DNA of 64,000 nt from Pseudomonas nitroreducens TX1 (GTDB lineage Bacteria > Pseudomonadota > Gammaproteobacteria > Pseudomonadales > Pseudomonadaceae), in contig NZ_AMZB01000124.1 of the NCBI RefSeq assembly GCF_000313755.1, forward strand, positions 62,001 through 126,000, read 5' to 3'. Positions 24,580-32,098 of this stretch are shown piece after piece. Position 1 is the stretch's first letter. Each line of letters starts with the position of its first letter. The translations under genes were made by a program, and so were the position numbers. Below the pieces are notes generated by a model. That model did no database searches and had not been told where the DNA came from. It saw only the letters and a program-made list of their open reading frames with translations.

Positions 24580-25385
24580 CAGAGCAGGTCTCCGTAACGT
24601 TGTTTGCGGTCATAGAGCTTCGCCGCCTTGCGTTCCATCCACGCCAGCAGCGCAGCTTCCTCGCGGAGGATGTCACGCAGCGGGCGCTGGAAGTAGCCGC
24701 GCAGGAAGCGCAATTTGTCACGGCGCGTGAGGCCGATGTCCAGCGCGGAGAAATACAACGCCGCCAGGTCCTTGTCGCGCCAGCGGCGCGGGGTGGCGGC
24801 TCGGGTCTGGGCGCGGTGCAGGTCGATCACCGACAGGCGCAGGTCATCCGCGCTGATCGGGCGATCGGTGTGCAGCAGGAAGTGGCAGATGTAGCAGTCG
24901 CGGTGATTGACCCCGGCGCGGTGCATGGTGCCGACCATCTTCGCCACTTCGGCGATCAGCGCGCGCTTCAGGCGTGGCTCGGGCGGCGCCTGCAGCCAGT
25001 CCAGCGAGAGGACTTCCAGGTCAGTGGTCGGCGCCAACTCCTCGGTGATGATGAAGGAGTGCTGCGCGGCCGGATTGCCGCCGCGCTCGCCGTAGGCCAC
25101 CGAGGTCATGGTCGCCACGCCGGCCTGGTGCAGGCGCTCGAGGGCGCGCTGCTCCTGGCCAGCCCCGAGAACGGGGAACTTGGCGCTGAAGAGGTTCTTG
25201 ACGATCTCGCCCCAGCCGATGCCGCGGTGGATCTTCACGAAATAGCCGCGACCCTCGACTTCGGTGCGCAGCGTGCGGCGACCTTCCAGCTCGCGGTAGA
25301 CCTTGCCCTGCAGGCGTTCGACTTCGGCGAACGGGTTCTTGCCGGCCCAGAGGGTCTTGAAGGGCTCGTGCAGTTCGAGCTTCAT
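24579..25385 (-). CDS. waaP: LPS core heptose(I) kinase
   Basis: WaaP phosphorylates the first core heptose; in P. aeruginosa it is essential and also has protein-tyrosine kinase activity. The 268-aa product equals the known length. It has YFVKIHRGIGWGEIVKNL near the N-terminus, VNHRDCYICHFLLH as catalytic loop and LSVIDLHRAQ as metal-binding segment. The ATG at 25385 forms ATGA with the waaG stop; longer frames are ruled out by this coupling. It lies in the order waaF-waaC-waaG-waaP that is shared by pseudomonads. Confidence 0.95.
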   Translation of the reverse strand: MKLELHEPFKTLWAGKNPFAEVERLQGKVYRELEGRRTLRTEVEGRGYFVKIHRGIGWGEIVKNLFSAKFPVLGAGQEQRALERLHQAGVATMTSVAYGERGGNPAAQHSFIITEELAPTTDLEVLSLDWLQAPPEPRLKRALIAEVAKMVGTMHRAGVNHRDCYICHFLLHTDRPISADDLRLSVIDLHRAQTRAATPRRWRDKDLAALYFSALDIGLTRRDKLRFLRGYFQRPLRDILREEAALLAWMERKAAKLYDRKQRYGDLL

Positions 25386-26503
25386 GCGCGCTCCCGCAGG
25401 ATCAGGTCGGCAGCGTGCTGCGGCATGCTGTAGAGATCGGCGGTCTCGGCAAAGGCCAGGCCATTGCGCCCCCACTGCCCACGCGCCGCGTCATCCTCCA
25501 GCATGTCCTTGAGCATGGCGTTCAGGTGCTCCTGCTCGAAGGGCGACGGCACCACGCGCCCGGCTTTCGCCTCGTCGATGTAGTGGGCGTAGCCGCAGAC
25601 GTCGGTGACCAGCACCGGCAGACCCGCGACCAGCGCTTCCAGCAGCACGGTACCGGTGTTTTCGTTGTAGGCCGGATGGATCAGCAGGTCGGCGCCCAGC
25701 AGGAAACGCGGGATATCGCTGCGCCCCTTGAGGATCTGCACGTTGTCCGACAGCCCCAGCGCCTTCACCTGTAGCAGGAACGGCTTGGGATCGTCCTGGC
25801 CGATGGCGATCAGCCGGGTGCGCTTGCGCAGCGAGCGCGGCAGCGCGGCCAGCGCCTTGAGGCTGCGGTCCAGGCCCTTGGTCTTGAAACCGGAGCCGAT
25901 CTGCACCAGCAGCAGATCGTCGTCACCCAGCTTGAACTCGCGGCGGAAATCGGCGCGGATCTGCCCGGCGTTGGCCGGCGCGCGGCGGTCCTGGGCGATA
26001 CCCGGCGGCAGCAGATGGAAGCGTGCCTCGGGGGTGCGGTAATGCTTGATGAACAGCGGTTGCTGGACTTCGGAGATCATCAGGATCTCGGTCTTGGACT
26101 CCGGCGCAAACACCGCACGCTCGTAATCGGCGAAGTGCTTGTAGCGGCCCCAGCGACGGTAGAAGGAATTGCGCAAGGTCTGCGCCTTGTCCTCGAAGCA
26201 ACCGTCGGCGGCGTAGTAGACGTCCAGGCCGGGCATCTTGTTGAAGCCGATCACACGGTCCACCGGCGAGCGCGCGAGGTCCGCTGCCAGCCACGCGCTG
26301 AATTTCTCGTTGCGGCGATGGTTGAACAGCGACTTCACCGGCGCCACGCGCACGTCGAAGCCGGGCGGCACCTCGCCCTCCCAGATCGGCGTGTAGACGC
26401 GGATGGAGTGGCCGCGCTGCTGGCATTCCAGGGCAATGCGCATGAAATCGCGCTGCAGCCCGCCGAACGGGAAGTATTTGTAGAGGACGAAAGCCAGTGT
26501 CAT
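25382..26503 (-). CDS. waaG: LPS core glycosyltransferase WaaG
   Basis: This is a GT4 family GT-B enzyme of 373 aa that adds the first outer-core sugar (galactosamine in P. aeruginosa, glucose in enterics) to the inner-core heptose. It has YKYFPFGGLQRDFMRIA, the typical WaaG N-terminus with a glycine-rich loop, IGSGFKTKGLDRSLKAL, and HPAYNENTGTVLLEALVAG carrying the GT4 Glu pair. It is a peripheral membrane protein. The ATG at 26503 overlaps the waaC stop (ATGA). Length equals the P. aeruginosa protein. Confidence 0.94.
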   Translation of the reverse strand: MTLAFVLYKYFPFGGLQRDFMRIALECQQRGHSIRVYTPIWEGEVPPGFDVRVAPVKSLFNHRRNEKFSAWLAADLARSPVDRVIGFNKMPGLDVYYAADGCFEDKAQTLRNSFYRRWGRYKHFADYERAVFAPESKTEILMISEVQQPLFIKHYRTPEARFHLLPPGIAQDRRAPANAGQIRADFRREFKLGDDDLLLVQIGSGFKTKGLDRSLKALAALPRSLRKRTRLIAIGQDDPKPFLLQVKALGLSDNVQILKGRSDIPRFLLGADLLIHPAYNENTGTVLLEALVAGLPVLVTDVCGYAHYIDEAKAGRVVPSPFEQEHLNAMLKDMLEDDAARGQWGRNGLAFAETADLYSMPQHAADLILRERA

Positions 26504-27570
26504 CGAAGTGTCTCCGGGGCCAGCAGCAGTGCCTCCAGTTGTATCGCCACGCGCTGCGGGTTGAGACGCGTGAAGCACAGGGGCTGTTCATGCCGCAGGT
26601 CGAACTGGCGCTTGTCTTCGGCCGTCGGCTGGTAGGTACAGGTCTTCTGCAGGCAAGGCGCGCAGGGCCAGTCGCTGGCCAGGTGCACCTGCGAATGCCC
26701 GTAGGCGCCGGTCAGACCGGGATTGGTCGGGCCGAACAGCGACAGCGTCGGCACGTCCAGGGCGGCGGCCAGGTGGCCAAGCCCGGTGTCGACCGCCACG
26801 CAGGCGGAAGCGCCGGCCAGGACCTTGGCCATGCCCGCGAGGCTTAATCTGGGGAGCACCGAGGCGTTTTCCAAGCCATCGGCCAGCCGTTCGGCTCGCT
26901 GCCGCTCGGCCTCGTTACCCCAGGGGAGGCGAACCTGCCAGCCGCGTTCACCCATGCGTTGCGCCAGCTCGCGCCAGTAGACCTCGGGCCAGTGCTTGGT
27001 CACCCAGGTGGTGCCGTGGAGGAAGACCAGGTAAGGCTCGGTCTCCACCGAATCCAGCAGGCGACTGCGGTCCAGGCCGTAGTCACCGGTGGCGGTGGGC
27101 AACGGGTAGTCCAGCGCCTGGGCGAACAGTTGGCGCACGCGCTCGACGGCGTGCTGGCCCCAGGCGACCGGATAGGTACGACGGTAGAAGCGGCTGGCGG
27201 CCGGCTCACGGGCGGACTCGCGATCCAGCCCGGCGACCGGGGTGCGGCGGCGCACGTAGCGGGTCAGCCAGGCGCTCTTGAGCAGGCCCTGGGCGTCGAT
27301 CACCAGGTCGTAGTCGACTTCCTTCAGGCGCCGCTTGAAGCGGCTCCATTCGCCGCTCTTGATCGTCTGCCAGAGGTTCTTGCGCCAGCGGCGGATCGCC
27401 ACCGGGATGACCTGGGCCACCGCCGGGTGCCAGGCGGGAATTTCGGCGAAGCCCTCCTCGACCACCCAGTCGAACTGGATACCGGGAATGGCGCGGGCGG
27501 CGTCGGTGAGCGCCGGCAGGGTATGGATGACGTCGCCCAGGGACGACGTCTTGATCAACAACACCCTCAT
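26500..27570 (-). CDS. waaC: LPS heptosyltransferase I
   Basis: WaaC adds the first L,D-heptose from the ADP-heptose made by HldE to Kdo2-lipid A. The 356-aa GT9 enzyme begins MRVLLIKTSSLGDVIHTLPA, typical of the family, and has FLHGTTWVTKHWPEVYW and VAVDTGLGHLAAALDVPTL for the ADP-heptose site. Start and end are both in ATGA overlaps, with waaF upstream and waaG downstream. It is preceded in the transcript by heptosyltransferase II, the usual order in pseudomonads. Confidence 0.96.
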   Translation of the reverse strand: MRVLLIKTSSLGDVIHTLPALTDAARAIPGIQFDWVVEEGFAEIPAWHPAVAQVIPVAIRRWRKNLWQTIKSGEWSRFKRRLKEVDYDLVIDAQGLLKSAWLTRYVRRRTPVAGLDRESAREPAASRFYRRTYPVAWGQHAVERVRQLFAQALDYPLPTATGDYGLDRSRLLDSVETEPYLVFLHGTTWVTKHWPEVYWRELAQRMGERGWQVRLPWGNEAERQRAERLADGLENASVLPRLSLAGMAKVLAGASACVAVDTGLGHLAAALDVPTLSLFGPTNPGLTGAYGHSQVHLASDWPCAPCLQKTCTYQPTAEDKRQFDLRHEQPLCFTRLNPQRVAIQLEALLLAPETLR

Positions 27571-28610
27571 TCCGCGCTTTCCACGTCCACCGGGTCGGCG
27601 ACCAGACGGTCCAGCGCTTCAAGCACCGGGCGCGGCTTCAGCTCGCGCAGGCAGTTGTAGTGGCCGAAGCGGCACACGCGGTCGAAACAGGGGCTGCATT
27701 CCAGACCCAGGCGGACAATCTCCACGGCATCAGCCAGCGGCGGGGTGAACTGCGGCGAGGTGGAGCCGTAGACCGCCACCAGCGGGCGGTTCAGCGCAGC
27801 GGCCACGTGCATCAGGCCGGAATCGTTGGTGACCACGGCACTGGCGCAGGACATCAGGTCGATGGCTTCGGACAGGGCGGTCTCGCCAGCGAGATTGACC
27901 GACTCCTCGCGCAGGCCGGGAATCAGGCGCATGCGGATGTCTTCGCCGCCGGGATGGTCGTTCTTCGAGCCGAAGATCCACACTTGCCAGCCGGCGCGGA
28001 TCTTCACTTCGGCGACCTTGGCGTAATACTCGGCCGGCCAACGCTTGGCCTCACCGAACTCGGCGCCGGGGCACAGCGCCAGCACCGGGCGGTCCAGGCT
28101 CAGGCCGAACTTGGCCAGCGCGGCCTCGCGGCTCTGCGGGTCGATGGACAGGCGCGGCTGTGGATAAGGCTGCGGCAGCTCGACGCCCGGCTCATAGGCC
28201 AGGGCCATGAAGCGCTCGATCATCAGCGGGTAGCGTTCTTTATCCAGCGTGCGGATGTCGTTGAGCAGACCGTAGCGCATCTCGCCTTTCCAGCCGGTGC
28301 GCCTGGGGATACCGGCGAAATACGGCACCAGCGCCGACTTGAGCGAATTGGGCAAGAGGATCGCCTGGTCGTACTGGCCCTTGAGGGACTTGCCGATGCG
28401 CCGGCGCGAGGCGATGTCCAGCACGCCGTGGCCGAGCGGGAAGCTCAGGGCCTGACGCACCTCGGGCATGCGTTCGAGGATAGGCCGGCTCCAGTCGGGC
28501 GCCAACACGTCAATCACGCAATCCGGATGCTGCTGCTTCAGACACTGGAAGAGTGTCTGCGCCATCACCATGTCACCCACCCAGGAGGGGCCTACGATCA
28601 GAATTCTCAT
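27567..28610 (-). CDS. waaF: LPS heptosyltransferase II
   Basis: WaaF adds the second inner-core heptose. The GT9 protein of 347 aa starts MRILIVGPSWVGDMVMAQ, contains LALCPGAEFGEAKRWPAEYY and VTNDSGLMHVAAALNRPLVA, and carries a C-terminal CSPCFDRVCRFGHYNCL cluster seen in heptosyltransferase II. The ATG at 28610 is preceded by AAGG; the size fits the family. It is the first gene of the long core operon and lies just behind a hairpin with a T-run, so leader regulation is possible. In P. aeruginosa ilvE precedes it; here that gene is absent. Confidence 0.96.
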   Translation of the reverse strand: MRILIVGPSWVGDMVMAQTLFQCLKQQHPDCVIDVLAPDWSRPILERMPEVRQALSFPLGHGVLDIASRRRIGKSLKGQYDQAILLPNSLKSALVPYFAGIPRRTGWKGEMRYGLLNDIRTLDKERYPLMIERFMALAYEPGVELPQPYPQPRLSIDPQSREAALAKFGLSLDRPVLALCPGAEFGEAKRWPAEYYAKVAEVKIRAGWQVWIFGSKNDHPGGEDIRMRLIPGLREESVNLAGETALSEAIDLMSCASAVVTNDSGLMHVAAALNRPLVAVYGSTSPQFTPPLADAVEIVRLGLECSPCFDRVCRFGHYNCLRELKPRPVLEALDRLVADPVDVESAE

Positions 28611-28908
28611 GCCTTTTCCGAAAAACGACCGGGGAGGCTCTCGCCTCCCCGTGTTCCATTCATCCAGCCGTGCGGCAGGTGCCGTCACGAGTGGGTGCCG
28701 AGCATCGAATGCCGGCAGTCTAGCCCAGCGAGCCTTGCGGCCGGGCGGATTTCGTCACTCCCTGTGACCTGGCGCAATGGCATCACGCGCCCCTTTCCTG
28801 ACATCTCTTCAGCCCCGCAAACAACCGACAGCGCGACCCGCTCCGGCGATCATCATCCGCCGGATGCGGCTCCATCGTTCAAAAGCCCTGGGAGGAAATC
28901 GCAGCGCA
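28611..28908. other. glnE-waaF intergenic region without ilvE
   Basis: Nearly 300 bases hold no credible gene, although P. aeruginosa carries ilvE at this place. On the minus strand TAGACT (plus 28717-28722) could be a -10 box for waaF, with an about 100-base leader containing the hairpin listed separately. I recognise no trace of ilvE coding sequence. Confidence 0.5.
28621..28650 (-). terminator. Hairpin with T-run just upstream of waaF (terminator or attenuator)
   Basis: On the minus strand GGGGAGGC-GAGA-GCCTCCCC forms a perfect 8-bp stem with a tetraloop, followed after GGTCG by TTTTT. It ends only 10 bases before the waaF ATG. It may end transcription from glnE (or from a lost ilvE), or act as an attenuator in the waaF leader. 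Confidence 0.6.
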
Positions 28909-31854
28909 TCAGGTCAGCTCTAAGGCCTTCCACATCTGCATCACCATGCGCCTTTCTGCGTGGAAGTGGTCGCCGCTCACCACGCCCGGCTGCTTCTGCA
29001 GGGACAATCGGTGCGCCGCCGCCCGGTAGGCCTTGTAGGCGTCCTGCAGATTCAGGACATCCTCGCCGGACATCAACCCGACCCGCTCCAGCGCTTCCAG
29101 AATGCGGATATTGTCGGTGAACTCCACCAACTCCGGGTGTTTCCACGACCAGGCCAGGGCCGCGTATTGCACCATAAATTCGATATCGACGATACCACCG
29201 GCATCCTGCTTGAGATCGAACGGGGCCGCGGCCTCGAAGGCATTCGGCGCAGTGCCGGCAGCCGTGGTCGGCGTGCCGAGGTTGTCGCGCATCTTCGCGC
29301 GCATCTCGCTGACTTCCTTGCGCAACTCGGCCAGGTCGCGCTGCTGGCCGAGGACTTTCGCGCGGATCGCTTCGAACGCCCCTGCGACCCGCTTGCAGCC
29401 GGCGAGCACGCGGGCGCGCACCAGAGCCTGGTGCTCCCAGGTCCAGGCCTCCCCCAACTGGTAGGCCTCGAAGGCGCGCAGCGAACTGACCAGCAGGCCG
29501 GAAGCGCCGCTCGGACGCAGGCGCATGTCCACCTCGTAGAGCATGCCCGAGGGCGTCTGCGCGGTAAGGAAGTGGATGATCTTCTGCCCCAGGCGCGTGT
29601 AGAACTGCGCGCCGTCGATGGGCTTGGCACCATCGGTTTCGCACTGCGGGTCGCCGTCGTGGATGAACACCAGGTCAAGGTCGGAGCCATGGCCCAGCTC
29701 CAGGCCGCCGGACTTGCCATAGCCGATGATGATGAAGTCCGGATCGCAGGGCGTGCCGTCGCCCCGGGTCGGCCGACCGTGGCGCTGCACCAGCTGGTCC
29801 CAGGTCAGGCTCAGCACCTGCTCGAGGATGGCTTCGGCCAGCCAGGTCAGGTAGTCGCTGACCTTCATCAGCGGCAGGGTGCCGGCGATCTCCGACGCCA
29901 CCACGCGCAGGGCGTGGGCCAGCTTGAAGTGGCGCAGGGTTTCCATCTGCTGCTCGAGGTCGTCCTCGGGGATGCGCATCAGCCGCTCGCGCAGCTCGGC
30001 GCCCAGCTCGGCAGCCTGCGGCGGACGGAACAGCCGCCCTTCATTCAACAGCTCGTCGAGCAGAATCGGGAAGCGGGCGATCTGTTCGGCGACCATCGGG
30101 CTGGCCGCGCAGAGCGTCAGCAGGCGCTCCAGGGCGCCGGGGTTTTCGGTGAGCAGCACGAGATAGGCCGAACGCCGCGCCACCGCCTCGATCAACGGCA
30201 GGGTGCGCTCGAGCAGCACGTCCGCCGGACCGCGCTCGGCGATCATGTTCAGCAGGCGCGGCATGAAGGCGTCCAGCCGCTCGCGTCCCAGGCGCTGCAT
30301 GGCCCGCACCTGCGTGCCATGGCGCAGGTCGGTCAGGCGCTTCCAGGCCTGCGCCGGCTCGGCGAACCCGGCGTCGGCGAACTGCCGGCAGGCGGACTCT
30401 TCATCGACCGCCTCCTCCCACAGCGGGATCCACTCGCCACCGATGGCGGTATCCACCTGGCCATCTTCGTCCTCGTCTGGGTCGGCGATGACCTGGCGGA
30501 AATGCCAGTCGATACGATCGCGCCACTGGTTGGTCGCCTGGTGGAAGGCCGACCAGTTGGCGAAGCCCATGATGAAGGCCACGCGGATACGCTCGAATTC
30601 ATCCTCCGGCAGCATCTGCGTCTGCCGGTCGGCGATGGCCTGCAGCGCGTGCTCGGCGTAGCGCAGGAACTCGTAGCCTTCGCGCAGCTCGGCAACCACC
30701 TGCGGCGGCAGGTAGCCCTGCCCTTCCAGGATCGCCAGCACGCGCAGCAGCGGCCGCTGCTGCAGGCTGAGGTCACGGCCGCCATGGATCAGCTGGAAGG
30801 CCTGGGCGATGAACTCCACCTCGCGGATGCCGCCGGCGCCCAGCTTGATGTTCTCGCTCATGCCCTTGCGCCGGACTTCCTGCTGGATCAACTGCTTCAT
30901 GGTGCGCAGCGCTTCGATGGCAGAGAAGTCCAGGTAGCGGCGGTAAACGAACGGACGCAGCAGCTCCAGCAGGCGCTGGCCGGCCTCCTGGTCGCCGCCG
31001 ACCACGCGGGCCTTGATCATCGCGTAGCGTTCCCAATCGCGCCCCTGGTCCTGGTAGTACTGCTCCAGCGCGGCAAAGCTGTGCACCAGCGGGCCGCTGG
31101 AACCATACGGGCGCAGGCGCATGTCGACGCGGAAGGCGAAGCCCTCGACGGTGATGGCGTCCAGCGACTTGATCAGCTTCTGCCCCAGGCGGGTGAAGAA
31201 CTCCTGGTTATCCAGCGCGCGCTTGGCGCCCTGGGTCTCGCCGCCCTCGGGGTAGCCGAAGATCAGGTCGATGTCGGAGGACAGGTTCAGCTCGCCCGCC
31301 CCCAGCTTGCCCATGCCCAGCACCACCATCTTCTGCGGCAGGCCCGAACGGTTGCCGATGGGCACGCCGAACTGCTGGCAGTGGCGCTGGTAGAGCCAGG
31401 CCAGGGATTGGTCGATGCAGGCGTCGGCAAGGTCCGACAGGTCGCGGCAGGTACCCGCGAGGTCGCTGCGGCGGGTCAGGTCGCGCCAGATGATGCGCAC
31501 CTGCTGGCGCCGGCGGAAGCGGCGCAGGCGGCGGCCCAGCTCGTCCTCGTCGGTGCAGTCGGCGAGCAGCGCTTCGAGCTGCGCGCCCATCTCGCCCGGC
31601 TGCAGACTCCGCTCCAGTTCACCGGTCGCGGCCAGCGCCAATAGAAAGGCAGGATCGCGCTGCACCTGCTCGGCGACGAAGTCGCTGCCGGCCGTGACTC
31701 GGGCGAAATCGGTGTGCCGCTCGTCGGGCCAACTGTCGAAACTGGCGATCTGCTCGGCGGAAAGGGCGGCGATAGCGGTGCGGAAATTCTGCTCAGCGCG
31801 CTCGGCAAGCGGCTTGAGCGTGGCCGGCAATGCGGCCAGGGACGGCAGGCTCAT
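28909..31854 (-). CDS. glnE: Bifunctional glutamine synthetase adenylyltransferase / adenylyl-removing enzyme
   Basis: GlnE adds AMP to and removes it from glutamine synthetase in response to PII and glutamine. The 981-aa protein is of full family length. It has two nucleotidyltransferase halves: the N-terminal adenylyl-removing domain with LSSDIDLIFGYPEGG and the C-terminal adenylylating domain with HGSDLDLVFIHDGD. Long helical regulatory linkers and GGIVDIEFMVQYAAL near the end complete the usual arrangement. It is divergent from aceE. AGGATAG precedes the ATG at 31854. Confidence 0.96.
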   Translation of the reverse strand: MSLPSLAALPATLKPLAERAEQNFRTAIAALSAEQIASFDSWPDERHTDFARVTAGSDFVAEQVQRDPAFLLALAATGELERSLQPGEMGAQLEALLADCTDEDELGRRLRRFRRRQQVRIIWRDLTRRSDLAGTCRDLSDLADACIDQSLAWLYQRHCQQFGVPIGNRSGLPQKMVVLGMGKLGAGELNLSSDIDLIFGYPEGGETQGAKRALDNQEFFTRLGQKLIKSLDAITVEGFAFRVDMRLRPYGSSGPLVHSFAALEQYYQDQGRDWERYAMIKARVVGGDQEAGQRLLELLRPFVYRRYLDFSAIEALRTMKQLIQQEVRRKGMSENIKLGAGGIREVEFIAQAFQLIHGGRDLSLQQRPLLRVLAILEGQGYLPPQVVAELREGYEFLRYAEHALQAIADRQTQMLPEDEFERIRVAFIMGFANWSAFHQATNQWRDRIDWHFRQVIADPDEDEDGQVDTAIGGEWIPLWEEAVDEESACRQFADAGFAEPAQAWKRLTDLRHGTQVRAMQRLGRERLDAFMPRLLNMIAERGPADVLLERTLPLIEAVARRSAYLVLLTENPGALERLLTLCAASPMVAEQIARFPILLDELLNEGRLFRPPQAAELGAELRERLMRIPEDDLEQQMETLRHFKLAHALRVVASEIAGTLPLMKVSDYLTWLAEAILEQVLSLTWDQLVQRHGRPTRGDGTPCDPDFIIIGYGKSGGLELGHGSDLDLVFIHDGDPQCETDGAKPIDGAQFYTRLGQKIIHFLTAQTPSGMLYEVDMRLRPSGASGLLVSSLRAFEAYQLGEAWTWEHQALVRARVLAGCKRVAGAFEAIRAKVLGQQRDLAELRKEVSEMRAKMRDNLGTPTTAAGTAPNAFEAAAPFDLKQDAGGIVDIEFMVQYAALAWSWKHPELVEFTDNIRILEALERVGLMSGEDVLNLQDAYKAYRAAAHRLSLQKQPGVVSGDHFHAERRMVMQMWKALELT

Positions 31855-31907
31855 GGTCTATCCTGAGAGGTCGGCGAGGCGCCGGCATTCCTGTCTTTTC
31901 GCGCCCC

Positions 31908-31921
31908 TGTAGTTTTACTAC
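31908..31921. promoter_or_regulatory. Operator-like palindrome 1 in the glnE-aceE gap
   Basis: TGTAGTTTTACTAC contains GTAGT-TTT-ACTAC, a 5-bp inverted repeat with a 3-base centre. It is the reverse complement of the core of a second site 52 bp away (centre to centre). The TGT...ACA-like layout suits a GntR-family repressor such as a PdhR-type regulator of the pyruvate dehydrogenase genes, but that assignment is inference. Confidence 0.65.
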
Positions 31922-31958
31922 TAACTTTTTCTGGCGGAGGGGTGTATCCGCTGGCGAT

Positions 31959-31975
31959 TTGTAGTAAAACTACAA
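31959..31975. promoter_or_regulatory. Operator-like palindrome 2 upstream of aceE
   Basis: TTGTAGT-AAA-ACTACAA is a perfect 17-bp palindrome (7-bp arms) 123 bases before the aceE start. Together with the weaker copy at 31908-31921 it gives two sites spaced about five helical turns, consistent with cooperative binding on one face of the DNA. This is the better of the two sites. Confidence 0.7.
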
Positions 31976-32058
31976 CCCGCCGGGCGTACCCCCGGAGCAC
32001 TTCCAAGAATTCGCCGCGTCGCCCACGAGGTTGGCGCAGCTATCGGCAACGATCTACT

Positions 32059-32078
32059 GGCTTCCGATTCTGGAAGCC
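32059..32078 (+). other. Leader hairpin before aceE
   Basis: GGCTTCC-GATTCT-GGAAGCC is a perfect 7-bp stem with a 6-base loop, ending about ten bases before the GGAG ribosome-binding site of aceE. It could stabilise the mRNA 5' end or affect translation. Confidence 0.5.
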
Positions 32079-32098
32079 TTTCCGCCCTGGAGCAAGCC

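Noticed and set aside
28960-31644. An 894-codon plus-strand frame opposite glnE
   Set aside because: GlnE is full length with both catalytic motifs; the opposite frame has no motif and is an antisense shadow.
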